Positions 16,006 through 25,503 are shown, numbered from the stretch's first letter. The stretch is 64,000 nucleotides of DNA from UBA699 sp050261915 (GCA_050261915.1 JBLNDT010000004.1:7663-71662); one strand, 5' to 3'. Notes: generated from the sequence alone by a model not told the origin. Translations and numbers: made by a program.

Positions 16006-16035
16006 TTGCTTAATGCTGTAATTACATATTATAAT
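16006..16035 (+). promoter_or_regulatory. promoter of the ABC export operon
   Basis: TTGCTT (16006-16011), an 18-base spacer and TATAAT (16030-16035), 34 bases before the ATPase start. A CTTAAGG...CCTTAAG inverted repeat at 15938-15970 lies upstream of it. Confidence 0.65.
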
Positions 16036-16068
16036 ATACATATATCATTACTTTACAAGGAGAATATA

Positions 16069-16818
16069 ATGGATAATTGTGTTGATAAAACAAAAGACTC
16101 TCCAGATTGTATAATCATTAATAATGTGAATAAGTATTTTGGAAAAAAACAAGTATTGTTTGATATAAACCTTAATGTTCCAAACCACCAGATTCTTGGA
16201 CTCCTTGGACCATCAGGCTCAGGAAAAACCACCTTGGTTAAAATGATAGCTGGAGTGGACAGCCCAACTAGTGGTGAAATTTGTGTACTTGATCAAAAAA
16301 TGCCAAAGCTTAAGATGATGTATAATATTGGTTACATGGCTCAAGCTGATGCATTGTATGGTGAGCTTACTGCAAAAGAAAACCTTCAATTTTTCGGTTC
16401 TATGTACAATATGTCTAAACAAAAGCAAAATGATAGGATAAAACAGGTAATGGAGCTTGTAAATTTATCAGATCACATAAATAAACAGGTTAAACTATAT
16501 TCTGGTGGTATGAAAAGACGCTTGTCCCTTGCTATATCCCTTATCCATGAGCCTAAGGTACTCATCCTTGATGAGCCTACAGTAGGCATAGACCCTGTGC
16601 TTAGAAAGTCTATATGGGCAGAGCTCTATAACTTAAGCAAGAGTGGTACCACAATCGTTGTAACAACACACGTTATGGATGAAGCTGAAAAATGTGATTC
16701 TCTTGGGATGATACGTGATGGCTGTTTAATTGCAACTGGATCACCTGATAAGCTTAAAGAAGACACAGGTTCCAAAACACTAGAGGAAGCATTCCTTTAC
16801 TATGGGGGTGTTCATTAA
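16069..16818 (+). CDS. ABC transporter ATP-binding protein
   Basis: Nucleotide-binding subunit of an ABC-2 exporter, 250 residues. Walker A is GPSGSGKTTL, the signature is YSGGMKRRLSLA, Walker B is VLILDEPTVGID, and the switch is TTHVMDEAEKCDSLG. I chose the ATG at 16069, which has an AAGGAG site; the frame from 15979 would run through the -35 and -10 boxes. It overlaps the permease gene by one base, which shows tight coupling. The substrate is unknown; multidrug or lipid export is usual for this type. Confidence 0.92.
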   Translation: MDNCVDKTKDSPDCIIINNVNKYFGKKQVLFDINLNVPNHQILGLLGPSGSGKTTLVKMIAGVDSPTSGEICVLDQKMPKLKMMYNIGYMAQADALYGELTAKENLQFFGSMYNMSKQKQNDRIKQVMELVNLSDHINKQVKLYSGGMKRRLSLAISLIHEPKVLILDEPTVGIDPVLRKSIWAELYNLSKSGTTIVVTTHVMDEAEKCDSLGMIRDGCLIATGSPDKLKEDTGSKTLEEAFLYYGGVH

Positions 16819-17834
16819 TGAGGGTTAAAGCAGTGCTAATAAGAATTCTTCTTCAACTTAGACATGACAAAAGGACTATCGGTTTAATGATATTTGCTCC
16901 AATTCTTGTACTAACCCTCCTTTCATTTGTTTTTAACGGAAATGATTATCACCCTAATATTGGTATAGTAAACGCCCCTTTGCATCTTGTTGATATTTTA
17001 GAATACAATGATTCCAAGGTTACAAGGTATGATGAATGGGGAGCAGAAGAAGCTCTTAATTCAAGAAAAATAGATGCAGTAATTAATTATGAAAATGGAG
17101 TTCCTAAAATTAAGCTTGAAGGAAGTGATCCCTCAAAGAACAAAGCAGTAATTATGCTAATGCAGAGTTCCCTTAGCAACGCCTCCGGAAATACTAAAAT
17201 GGATATAACTTACCTTTATGGATATGAGGATATGACTGCCTTTGATAATTTCGGACCTATATTGATCGGATTTTTTGTATTCTTCTTCGTGTTTTTAATA
17301 GCAGGAGTTGCCTTCCTTGGTGAACGTACCTCTGGAACACTGGAAAGAGTACTTGCCACACCTATACATAGGTGGGAAATAGTTTTGGGTTACCTTCTTG
17401 GGTTTGGAGTTTTTACCGTGCTGCAATCAGGACTAATAGCATGGTATTGCATAAACGTGCTTCATATAATGATGGTTGGTTCTTTCCCACTTGTTATAGT
17501 TATTACAATATTAACTGCAATGACTGCTCTTTCTATTGGTACTTTCATATCTGCATATGCAGATAATGAACTCCAGATGATTCAATTTATACCAATAGTG
17601 CTGGTACCACAGGTTTTCTTTTCTGGACTTTTTGATTTAAGCACCATGGCTACCTGGGTTCAGGCAATTGGCTGGTTCACTCCGCTTTGGTATGTTGCAG
17701 ATGCCTTGAAAAATATTATGATTCGTGGAAAAGGATTTAGTGATATATGGATTGATATGCTTGTGCTAATTGGAATTTGCTGTTTTTTTGCAGCAGCAAA
17801 TATATTGGCACTAAAAAAACATCGTAAAATATAG
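16818..17834 (+). CDS. ABC-2 type permease
   Basis: Membrane subunit of the exporter, 338 residues. One N-terminal helix (LMIFAPILVLTLLSFVF) is followed by an extracytoplasmic region of ~150 residues, then five helices near the C-terminus containing GERTSGTLERVLATPIHRWEIVLGY, the conserved ABC-2 signature loop. It shares a base with the upstream ATPase gene and ends 13 bases before the membrane-fusion gene. Confidence 0.9.
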   Translation: MRVKAVLIRILLQLRHDKRTIGLMIFAPILVLTLLSFVFNGNDYHPNIGIVNAPLHLVDILEYNDSKVTRYDEWGAEEALNSRKIDAVINYENGVPKIKLEGSDPSKNKAVIMLMQSSLSNASGNTKMDITYLYGYEDMTAFDNFGPILIGFFVFFFVFLIAGVAFLGERTSGTLERVLATPIHRWEIVLGYLLGFGVFTVLQSGLIAWYCINVLHIMMVGSFPLVIVITILTAMTALSIGTFISAYADNELQMIQFIPIVLVPQVFFSGLFDLSTMATWVQAIGWFTPLWYVADALKNIMIRGKGFSDIWIDMLVLIGICCFFAAANILALKKHRKI

Positions 17835-17847
17835 AGGGGTGATTAAT

Positions 17848-18834
17848 GTGAAAAAACTTATGGCAATTATATTTATTATATCTGCAGTCTTTGCAGCATC
17901 CTGTTCTAATTCAACTATCACCCTAAATGGTGATATACAAAACAATATAATATCTTCCAATAGTACCGTGTCCGGAAAAATAATCGAAATGAAGAAACAA
18001 CAAGGTGAGACCGTTAAAAAAGGGGATGTAATTGCAATAATAGACAATACCAACCAAAAGTATGCAGTAGCTCAGCTTAAGGCAATGGTTGAAATGAAAA
18101 AAGCAAAACTGGATGAGCTTAAGGCTGGAACTCGTCCTGAACAGATTGCACAAGCTGAAAACAATGTTGGTATTGCAAATGAAGCCTTGAGTTCTGCAAA
18201 AACCTCCTATGACTTCTTAAGTACCCAGTATAATAATGCTTTGTCATTTTATAACAAGGGATATATGTCAAAAAATGATTTAGATATTGCGAAAAATAAG
18301 CTGGATACTTCTCTAAGTCAGCTTGAAAATGCAAAATACCAGGTTGCAAATGCTAATCAACAGCTATCCCTTTACAGAAAGGGCTCCACAGCAGAATCAA
18401 TTGCTGCTGCACAGGCTGATCTTGATCAAACTACAGCTCAGCTTAACCAAGCAGAGAACACTCTTGGGTATTATACAATTACTGCCCTGGCAGATGGTAT
18501 TATAATCAGCAAAAACTTTGAACTTGGAGATATGGTTAATGTTGGAAGTAACATAGCTGATGTAGGTGTGGCTGATGATGTTTACGTTTTATGCTACATT
18601 CCTGAAAAATATATTGATAAAATATATTACGGCCAATCTATTCAGGTCAACACCTCCAAGGGAACCCAAAATGGAACAGTGAGCTATATTGCTTTAAAAA
18701 ATGAATATACTCCAAAGGATAAACAATCAGCAAATGAAGGTAGTACTGCAGTTAAGATAAAGATTAAAATTGATGATGAAAAAGGAACTTTAAAATCAGG
18801 AATGACTGCAAAAGTTACGTTACCGATTAAATAA
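17848..18834 (+). CDS. HlyD-family membrane-fusion lipoprotein of the ABC exporter
   Basis: Periplasmic-adaptor-like subunit of about 328 residues (YbhG/HlyD type). It starts at a GTG with an AGGGGTGAT site (the GTG at 17839 lies in that site). The N-terminus is a lipoprotein-type signal (FIISAVFAASCS). A biotinyl-lipoyl half (VSGKIIEMKKQQGETVKKGDVIAII) is followed by a long coiled-coil hairpin at residues ~60-200, the second lipoyl half (GYYTITALADGIIISKNFELGDMV) and a beta-barrel. In a Gram-positive it anchors outside the membrane and completes the three-gene export operon. Confidence 0.88.
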   Translation: MKKLMAIIFIISAVFAASCSNSTITLNGDIQNNIISSNSTVSGKIIEMKKQQGETVKKGDVIAIIDNTNQKYAVAQLKAMVEMKKAKLDELKAGTRPEQIAQAENNVGIANEALSSAKTSYDFLSTQYNNALSFYNKGYMSKNDLDIAKNKLDTSLSQLENAKYQVANANQQLSLYRKGSTAESIAAAQADLDQTTAQLNQAENTLGYYTITALADGIIISKNFELGDMVNVGSNIADVGVADDVYVLCYIPEKYIDKIYYGQSIQVNTSKGTQNGTVSYIALKNEYTPKDKQSANEGSTAVKIKIKIDDEKGTLKSGMTAKVTLPIK

Positions 18835-18853
18835 ACAGCAAACATAATTTAAG

Positions 18854-18882
18854 TTGACACCGTTGGCTGGATGATGCATAAT
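18854..18882 (+). promoter_or_regulatory. promoter of the Cys-rich protein gene
   Basis: TTGACA (18854-18859), a 17-base spacer and CATAAT (18877-18882), 55 bases before the start codon. Confidence 0.65.
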
Positions 18883-18936
18883 TATATTAATCCCAAACAA
18901 AATTTTTTACAGTTAAATATGTGAGGAGTGATTTTT

Positions 18937-19269
18937 ATGCCAAGAGTATTTCCTAATAACAAATACTGGTTAAGAGGGGGCCATATGAATCAGAAACGCC
19001 ATATTGACATGACTGAGGAGGAAAAAGCTAATATTGCAAGGTGTACAGGCAAAAAAGGTGGACATGTATGTAAGAATCCTGTTTTCAGATGTACTGAATG
19101 TGGAAATTACGGCTGTGCTCAGGAAGCTATAGATGTATGTACCGATCAAGGCTTCAAAAATGACAAATGCCTTCACTGTGGTGCAACTGGTACACGTATA
19201 CCAATAATGGAAAATGAACTAGCTGAATTTATAGAAAAATTCCAGGCTGAAGTTCCTGTAGTAGAATAA
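18937..19269 (+). CDS. cysteine-rich, zinc-ribbon-like hypothetical protein
   Basis: A cytoplasmic protein of 110 residues that I do not recognise. Eight cysteines are concentrated in the middle: RCTGKKGGHVCKNPVFRC, then TECGNYGCAQEAIDVC and CLHCGATGTRIP, compatible with one or two zinc sites or an Fe-S site. The N-terminus is basic (MPRVFPNNKYWLRGGHM). The start is the ATG at 18937 with a GAGGAGTG site. It has its own promoter and terminator and is therefore monocistronic. Confidence 0.75.
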   Translation: MPRVFPNNKYWLRGGHMNQKRHIDMTEEEKANIARCTGKKGGHVCKNPVFRCTECGNYGCAQEAIDVCTDQGFKNDKCLHCGATGTRIPIMENELAEFIEKFQAEVPVVE

Positions 19270-19274
19270 AACAT

Positions 19275-19295
19275 AGCGGCACATTGTGTGCCGCT
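19275..19295. terminator. intrinsic terminator
   Basis: AGCGGCACA and its complement TGTGCCGCT with a 3-base loop follow the Cys-rich gene; a T-run lies downstream on the plus strand. Confidence 0.75.
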
Positions 19296-19515
19296 TATAT
19301 TTTTGTTATCTTTCTCAAAGCCCTTATAATTTTATTTATAGCACTAGAGGTTGGCTTTATTGCATTTTTATGACAACAGCCCATGCAGCAATAGCATAGT
19401 ATGCATTTATCTGTATCTATAAAACAAAGTCAATTTTATTAAGACAATCCTTTACCGATAAATATACCTCCTCAAGATCATAGGAGCTGCAATCTACAAC
19501 TGAAACTTTTTCCAT
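19295..19515 (-). pseudogene. internally deleted DUF362 / ferredoxin-type protein
   Basis: The first 32 codons (MEKVSVVDCSSYDLEEVYLSV) match the N-terminus of DUF362 iron-sulfur proteins and stop at a TAG. The overlapping downstream frame gives IDTDKCILCYCCMGCCHKNAIK, the C-terminal CX2CX2CX3C ferredoxin motif of the same family, ending in TAA at 19295. The ~300 central residues are missing and the two parts are out of frame. The start has a GGAGG site and overlaps the end of the SDR gene by 22 bases, so the two formed a coupled operon. Confidence 0.75.
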
Positions 19516-20380
19516 AATAGTTCCTCCTTAGGATTGCTTTCCATAATCCATTTTATAGACCTTTTTAATCGCCTTGTCCAAAACAACATTAGGAAGCCTT
19601 GCCAGAAGACTTGTTTTAATAGGACTATGGAAATCAAATATCTTGACCTTGGATTTCTTTTTGCAAGCACTTTAGAGATTATTGCAGCAGCTTTATCAGG
19701 ATGCATTCCTGCATTTCCTCCCTTTATAAAGCTGTCTCGTGCATCTAAAAAGCATTTTTTATATTTATCATCTATAAAGGATATATCCTGTTCTTTCCCT
19801 TTGTTCCATATTGGCGTTGCCACAGCCGCGGGCTCAATTAGTATGGTTTTCACACCAAATGGAATCATTTCCCGTCTTAAAGAATCACAAAATCCCTCCA
19901 GAGCAAACTTTGAAGAGGCATAAGGTGAAAAAAAAGGCATTGCAATTCTGCCGGCAAAGGATCCAATTACTACAATCCTCCCCTTGGTTTTTATTAACTC
20001 AGGAATCATTGTCTTAGTAACTGCAACAACTCCAAAATAATTAACATCAAACACTTCCTGGTAAATATCTAAAGTGGTATTTTCTACAGTTCCTGCCATG
20101 GCAATTCCTGCGTTATTGACAATTGCCTTAAGCTTATTTTTGCTGCAAAGTTCCTTTGCACAGGAACAAAATTCATTTACTTCCTCTGAAACTGTGAGAT
20201 CCATTTTTCTTGAATATACCTTTGTGCAATCTTTAAAGGGATTCTCTTTAAGATAGGACACCAATAATGTATATCCTTGTTTAATAAGGATTTCTGTTAA
20301 TCTTTTCCGATACCCGAATCACACCCGGTAATAAGTATAAGCTGTTTTGAATTTTCCCCACCCAAATCACCCCATTCCAT
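19494..20380 (-). pseudogene. short-chain dehydrogenase/reductase, frameshifted near the N-terminus
   Basis: NAD(P)-dependent SDR of about 295 residues in two frames. The ATG at 20380 begins a frame holding the Rossmann motif LILITGCDSGIGK and then stops at TAA. Adding one A to the run at 20303-20306 restores KRLTEILIKQGYTLLVSYLKE and joins the long downstream frame. That frame contains IVNNAGIAMAG, the catalytic YASSKFALEGF (YxxxK), and IEPAAVATPIW. As sequenced, the downstream frame could only start at a TTG and would lack the cofactor-binding loop. It is the first gene of an operon with the broken DUF362 gene. Confidence 0.82.
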
Positions 20381-20426
20381 ATTATTTGATTATATTTTAT
20401 GCCTCATTTTCACAATTTTCTATACA

Positions 20427-20468
20427 TTTAAGGCAAAAAAAGACCCTTAGGTCTTTTTTTGCCTTAAA
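20427..20468. terminator. long bidirectional hairpin terminator
   Basis: A 19-bp perfect inverted repeat that includes seven A and seven T residues and the core GACC/GGTC, with loop CTTA. It stands upstream of the SDR gene and can terminate either strand. Confidence 0.8.
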
Positions 20469-20768
20469 TTAAGTCCTTTGTTTGCTGTTCCACATTAGTC
20501 TGCACTTCCAATATAAATACTGCTATAAACAAGAAAAACAGTTTTGGTCCATATCTGTGTTCTGTGTTTTATATGAAGACTTACAACTCCCATTGGTCAC
20601 ATTACAGATATTACTCTACTAGCTCTAGGCATTCATCGATAACATCAAATGACAATTCCATTAAATCACTTCCTTTTATTCAATTTACTATTTTAGTATA
20701 TCCTAATATCCTTTAATATGCAACATTATTTATATTTCGCACCACAATTCGGGCACATATCAAAAATA
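20469..20768. other. 300-base stretch with gene debris only
   Basis: There is no complete gene. The minus strand shows a 16-codon ORF with a decent AAGGAAGTGA site (start 20661, MELSFDVIDECLELVE, stop 20611) that looks like the first codons of a lost gene. A short minus-strand reading ending in CPNCGAKYK just before 20720 resembles the end of a zinc-ribbon protein. Both are too short to identify. Confidence 0.35.
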
Positions 20769-20797
20769 GAGCTTAAATCAGAATATGATTTAAGCTC
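20769..20797 (-). terminator. intrinsic terminator of the GGDEF-EAL gene
   Basis: GAGCTTAAATCA and its exact complement around GAATA, followed by TATTTTTG on the minus strand, directly after the stop codon at 20804. Confidence 0.8.
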
Positions 20798-20803
20798 ATG
20801 AAT

Positions 20804-23257
20804 TCAAATCAATAATTTTTCAATCTCACTTGCGGTTGCAGGTTTATAATAATAAAAACCTTGAACCTCATCACAATACTGATCTTTTAGAAATTGGAGC
20901 TGATCCTCTGTTTCTACACCTTCAGCGATAAGATTTAAACCAAGCTGCTTACCAATAATAATAATAGCTGAAATTATTGATTCATCTCCATTGTTTCTTC
21001 CTATCCCGTCAATAAATGGTTTGGCAATTTTGATTCTATCTACAGGAAGATGCTTTAAATAATTTAATGAAGAATACTCCAGGCCAAAATCGTCAATAGC
21101 AATTCTTATCTTCATTTTCTTTAATTCCTCTAATATCTGAATGATATTTTCCCTGTCCTTAATCAACACGTTTTCTGTAATTTCAAGTTCAATATCCTCT
21201 GGGTTAACACCAGTTTCATTTATTATATCTTGAACTTGCCTTATTATTTCCCTTCCACGCATTTGATTTACCGAAAGGTTCACACCAATAGAAAGCTGAG
21301 TAACCCCCTTATTGTTCCATGCCTTTTTCTGCATACAGGAAGTATATAAAACCCATCTCCCAATATCAACTATAAGGCCTGTTTTTTCAGCAATAGGGAT
21401 AAATATGTCAGGTCTTATCATTCCAAGTTTCTTATGATGCCACCTTAGCAATGCCTCAACCCCTGCTATTTTTCCCGTTTTTATGTCAATCTGGGGTTGA
21501 TAATATACTTCAAGTTCATTTGCTTCAAGAGCCTTATGCAAATCCTTAGTTAAGTCAACTGCATGACCTAAACTATCCCTAATTATAGAATTACAAACTT
21601 CAAATAGTCCTTTTCCATTTTCTTTAGCATTATACATTGCTATATCCGCATTCTTTACCAAAGTGCCTGAATCTCTTCCATCAAAAGGATATACTGATGC
21701 GCCTAGGCTTGTGGAAATAAATATATTTCCATCATTGAATGAAAAGGGACTCTTTACTGCATTAATAATTTCAGTGCAAATATTTGAAATATGCTCTTTG
21801 CAAGACAAACTATTTAATATGATGGAAAACTGATCTCCCCCTATCCTTGCCATTATGTCATTTTCCTTTAAAACGCTCTTTATTCTGTTTGCAACCTTCT
21901 TAAGTATTTCGTCACCGCATTCATAGCCAAAGGAATCGTTAATCATTGTAAATTCATCTATGTCCAGCATAATTACACCAAGAACGCTATCATTCTTTGC
22001 CGAAAAGCCTATGGCTTCGTTTAATAATTCGTTAAAAAACCTTCTATTTGGAAGCCCAGTCAGCTGATCGCTGCAGGTAAGATTTTCTATTTCCTCCTCC
22101 TTAGCTCTTCTATGCTTAATTTCCATTTCAAGCTTAATATTTGCCATTGCTAATTCATTGCTTCTCTGCTGAAAAGCAATTTCCATATTGTTCCTTGAAG
22201 TAATAAGCTTGTCTTGCGCTTGTTTAATATGGAAAATATCTTGAAATATTAATACTGCTCCAAGATTTTCACCGTATTTTTTCCCATGCTTATCCTGTAA
22301 AATTGAGTATGATGCAAGAACATTTACCGTTTCATTATCTTTTGATATAAGTTGCAGCTCCATGCTGCTAAATTCATTTTGGAGCAGCCACTGATTATTT
22401 TCAGCAAAAATTTCGTAAACCGACTTATTAAGAAGCTCCCTATCATTATATTTTAACAAATTTTCTGTATATCTATTTATATTTTGAATAGTTCCATTAT
22501 AATCAAGTATAATTAAGCCTTCGTTTATTATATTTAAAATATCTAAAACAGCTTCATCCCCGGCAATAGTATTAAATTTATATCTAATCATTGAATACCA
22601 TATTCCTGCAAAAGCTATAAGCATCAATATTAATGAGATTGGCGGCATGTAAACGATACCGGAAATTATTAAAATTAGCCTGCATATCAATTCAGTAAAA
22701 ATTGTCATAACAATAGAAAAGCCAATCAACTCTGCTTGTCTTTTTTCTCTCTTGAACTTGGAATTTTTAAACCATTTAAACAGTAAAATAAAATCAGCAA
22801 TTAAATATATAATAAAGTAAATATTAAAAAAATCCTTCAATGAAAAAATTTCCATGTTCAATACTTTAAATGCCCATCCATAATCAAATCCTATCATATC
22901 AATAGAATTCAAAGGATTTAAAATATAAATAGCCATGGAAATAACTCCTGGAAGGAATATTAAAATGCTGATTTTGTTATCTAAATTTTTACCAGTTAAG
23001 AGTAAAATAAAATATAAAACAACGCAATAAAATACGCTCCAAATATAGGAGGATATATTTCTGTAAATTACCGCAGTCTCAAGATTAGGAGAAACCATCA
23101 TATTAAGAGTTAAAATTGACCAACCGCATAGAATAATACACATAATGAAAAAAATTTTATTTAAGCTGCTTTTAGCATCCTTGATTAATACAGAAATTCC
23201 CATTAAAAAATATAGCACAATTGCTATAAAGTATAATGCAATTAAAAAAATGCCCAT
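20804..23257 (-). CDS. membrane-bound PAS-GGDEF-EAL protein (probable c-di-GMP phosphodiesterase)
   Basis: Cyclic-di-GMP turnover protein of 817 residues. The N-terminal ~225 residues have about seven to eight membrane helices, as in histidine-kinase 7TM sensors. A PAS domain follows (~240-360), then a short coiled coil, GGDEF (~395-560) and EAL (~570-817). The GGDEF active site reads GGDQF, with the catalytic Glu replaced, so cyclase activity is doubtful. EAL residues are intact: EALLRW, ELEITENVL, IAIDDFG, the Lys of RIKIAK, and EGVETEDQ. I start at the ATG at 23257, after GGAGGAAACC; the ATG at 23269 overlaps that site. It is monocistronic. Confidence 0.9.
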   Translation of the reverse strand: MGIFLIALYFIAIVLYFLMGISVLIKDAKSSLNKIFFIMCIILCGWSILTLNMMVSPNLETAVIYRNISSYIWSVFYCVVLYFILLLTGKNLDNKISILIFLPGVISMAIYILNPLNSIDMIGFDYGWAFKVLNMEIFSLKDFFNIYFIIYLIADFILLFKWFKNSKFKREKRQAELIGFSIVMTIFTELICRLILIISGIVYMPPISLILMLIAFAGIWYSMIRYKFNTIAGDEAVLDILNIINEGLIILDYNGTIQNINRYTENLLKYNDRELLNKSVYEIFAENNQWLLQNEFSSMELQLISKDNETVNVLASYSILQDKHGKKYGENLGAVLIFQDIFHIKQAQDKLITSRNNMEIAFQQRSNELAMANIKLEMEIKHRRAKEEEIENLTCSDQLTGLPNRRFFNELLNEAIGFSAKNDSVLGVIMLDIDEFTMINDSFGYECGDEILKKVANRIKSVLKENDIMARIGGDQFSIILNSLSCKEHISNICTEIINAVKSPFSFNDGNIFISTSLGASVYPFDGRDSGTLVKNADIAMYNAKENGKGLFEVCNSIIRDSLGHAVDLTKDLHKALEANELEVYYQPQIDIKTGKIAGVEALLRWHHKKLGMIRPDIFIPIAEKTGLIVDIGRWVLYTSCMQKKAWNNKGVTQLSIGVNLSVNQMRGREIIRQVQDIINETGVNPEDIELEITENVLIKDRENIIQILEELKKMKIRIAIDDFGLEYSSLNYLKHLPVDRIKIAKPFIDGIGRNNGDESIISAIIIIGKQLGLNLIAEGVETEDQLQFLKDQYCDEVQGFYYYKPATASEIEKLLI

Positions 23258-23391
23258 GGTTTCCTCCATAAATGCTATTTTCTGACTATTAATTTCATAA
23301 AATATATATTCTCCATAAATTTAAATTTCCCTTTAATTTTTTTACAATTATTTGATTTTTTTTAACTTAATTAAATATTTTACAGTATTCC

Positions 23392-24069
23392 TCATTTTGC
23401 ACCTAATGCGTTGGGGCATAAAGTCCTGCATTTATTACAGTTATATAATGAAAACCCTCTAGAAGATTTAACAGTTACAATACTCCTGCATAGTTTCTGG
23501 TTTACAGTTTTGCCATCAAGTGCCCCTGCCGGGCAGTTATTAATGCATACCTTACAGTTCTTGCAGTAATCCTCATCAATAACATCATCATATTCAGTTT
23601 CTACATTAATAAGTATAGCTCCAAGCTGTAACATATTTCCAAGGTCCTTGTTTATAAGAATTGTGCTTTTTCCCATAACCCCTAGACCAGCTAGTACACC
23701 TGCATGCTTAAGTGATAATATACCTTTACCATCACTATTTTCCTCATCCCAATATTCATATGGATCATCGGAAGGTATCATTACTGCGTCTATCCCAATT
23801 TTATGCATATGGCAGCATGCATTATATGCAATTCTGTCAATCTCCATTAAAGCTGTTGCAGTAACTTGAGTATATACTACCCTATTATCACAAAGCATGG
23901 ATCCATTTGGAACCCTTTTTGCAAAAACTACCACTGACTTGGTTTCTTTATATATATCCTTTGGAGAAAATCCTGCAGGCATATCTATAAATCTTTCAAC
24001 AGGAGCAATACCGCAAACATCAGCTCCTAGATCAAATATAATATTTTTAATTTTATGTGAATCAACCAT
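23392..24069 (-). CDS. [4Fe-4S] double-cluster protein, QueG-like
   Basis: Cytoplasmic iron-sulfur protein of 225 residues related to epoxyqueuosine reductase (QueG) but shorter and without the HEAT-repeat C-terminus. The N-terminal part (GADVCGIAPVERF, then SVVVFAKRVP and KHAGVLAGLGVMGKSTILI) follows the QueG/reductive-dehalogenase cobalamin-domain pattern. It ends with CKNCKVCINNCPAGAL and CNKCRTLCPNALG, two cluster motifs. Similar clostridial proteins are annotated only as 'epoxyqueuosine reductase-like', and the substrate is unknown. A second, longer relative lies at 31.5-32.5 kb. Confidence 0.82.
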   Translation of the reverse strand: MVDSHKIKNIIFDLGADVCGIAPVERFIDMPAGFSPKDIYKETKSVVVFAKRVPNGSMLCDNRVVYTQVTATALMEIDRIAYNACCHMHKIGIDAVMIPSDDPYEYWDEENSDGKGILSLKHAGVLAGLGVMGKSTILINKDLGNMLQLGAILINVETEYDDVIDEDYCKNCKVCINNCPAGALDGKTVNQKLCRSIVTVKSSRGFSLYNCNKCRTLCPNALGAK

Positions 24070-24130
24070 TTAATACCACATCCTTACATTTTCTTTTAAT
24101 AGTAAACTATATAAAAATAAATTTCAATAA

Positions 24131-24163
24131 AATAACCTTAAGAATTAAATTCATAAGGTTATT
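24131..24163 (-). terminator. intrinsic terminator of the MFS gene
   Basis: AATAACCTTA paired with TAAGGTTATT, followed by T-rich sequence on the minus strand, 6 bases after the MFS stop codon. Confidence 0.7.
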
Positions 24164-24168
24164 TTTTA

Positions 24169-25503
24169 TTATATCTCCTCTAGGGATTTACCCATGGTTT
24201 CCTTTCCAAATAACGCTGTAATTAAGGCTACAGCAATAAATATTATGGTCAGCATCACAAATACATAAGTATATCCAAGGTCTTTTCCATAGGTTTTATA
24301 CACCACTGGAACTATAAATGGAGCAATAAATGCACCTAGTCTTCCAAATGCAGCAGCCCAGCCTGAACCACTGGCTCTTGCAGCAGTTGGATATACTTCT
24401 GGTGTATATGCATAAACACATCCCCATGCGCCTAAACTGAAGAAATAAAGAAGACATCCATACATTAGAACCTGATTGGCATTAGTTGCGTGTCCAAAAA
24501 GCCATGCAGCTAGTGCAGTACCTGCAAAATAAATTGAAAGCACTTTCTTTCTTCCTATTTTTTCCACAAAATATGCTGCACTAAAATAGCCTGGAAGCTG
24601 TGCAAAACTCATTATTAAAGTAAACTGGAAACTTTTTACCAATGCAAACCCTTTACCCACAAGTAAGGTAGGGGTCCATAGTACAAATCCGTAATATCCA
24701 AAGTTTATTCCAAACCATATAATCCATAACACAACAGTAGTTTTTATATACTTCATTGACCAAAGTTTAAGAAAGGGAACCTTTAAATTTTCAATCACAT
24801 AATTTGTCTGGTCTATTTGAACCTTATTAGTTTCCACTGTAATGCCAGCCTGCTTTTCCATCTCTGAAACCAATTCATCCGCCTCTTCAATTTTACCTAC
24901 TGACTCAAGGTATCTAGGAGATTCTGGCACCGCCTTCCTTAAGTACGCTGCAAAAATAGCAGGTATAGCCCCTACAAAAAAGGCTGTTCTCCAACCATAA
25001 ACAGGTATTAAAAGGTATGCTACTAGAGCTGCTGCAATCCATCCCCAAGCCCAAAAACTTTCAAGTATTACAACATTGCGCCCCCTTGCTTTAACTGGTG
25101 AAAACTCACTCACCAAAGTTGATGCTGCAGGAAGTTCGCCTCCAAGACCAAACCCGGTTAAAAACCTTAATACAACCAGCATTTCATAGTTAACAGAAAA
25201 TCCGGAAAGACCACTTGCAACTCCATATATTATTAGTGTATACATTATAACTTTTTTTCTTCCAATCTTATCAGCTACCATACCGGATAGTGCTGCACCA
25301 ATGGCCATACCAAGCATTCCCGCACTGCTTAAAGTAGCAAGCTGAGCTGTACTTAATGCCCAATCCTTTCCTATTGCAGCCATAACTCCTGAGACCATTC
25401 CTTGATCCATTGCATCAAACATCCAGCCTATGCCTGTTAACATAAGAATTTTTTTAAGCATTGGTGTAACCGTCAATCTATCTATACGACCAGCTATGCT
25501 CAT
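24169..25503 (-). CDS. MFS transporter (sugar/aromatic acid:H+ symporter type)
   Basis: Major facilitator with 12 helices, 444 residues. Signature loops are visible: GMVADKIGRKKVIM after helix 2, RFLTGFGLGGELPAASTLVSEF, and VEKIGRKKVLSIYF in the second half. A cytoplasmic loop of ~45 residues separates helices 6 and 7. The GELPAA and PESPRYL motifs are typical of the SP/AAHS-type carriers (NiaP, YceI and aromatic acid carriers); the substrate is not determinable. A GGGAGG site precedes the ATG. It is monocistronic. Confidence 0.88.
   Translation of the reverse strand: MSIAGRIDRLTVTPMLKKILMLTGIGWMFDAMDQGMVSGVMAAIGKDWALSTAQLATLSSAGMLGMAIGAALSGMVADKIGRKKVIMYTLIIYGVASGLSGFSVNYEMLVVLRFLTGFGLGGELPAASTLVSEFSPVKARGRNVVILESFWAWGWIAAALVAYLLIPVYGWRTAFFVGAIPAIFAAYLRKAVPESPRYLESVGKIEEADELVSEMEKQAGITVETNKVQIDQTNYVIENLKVPFLKLWSMKYIKTTVVLWIIWFGINFGYYGFVLWTPTLLVGKGFALVKSFQFTLIMSFAQLPGYFSAAYFVEKIGRKKVLSIYFAGTALAAWLFGHATNANQVLMYGCLLYFFSLGAWGCVYAYTPEVYPTAARASGSGWAAAFGRLGAFIAPFIVPVVYKTYGKDLGYTYVFVMLTIIFIAVALITALFGKETMGKSLEEI

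Noticed and set aside
15979..16068. N-terminal extension of the ABC ATPase
   Set aside because: It would be translated across the -35/-10 promoter boxes, while the ATG at 16069 has an AAGGAG site and gives the normal family length.
20611..20661. 16-codon ORF with a fair ribosome binding site
   Set aside because: Too short and unsupported for a gene call; listed only as possible debris of a lost gene in the gap description.
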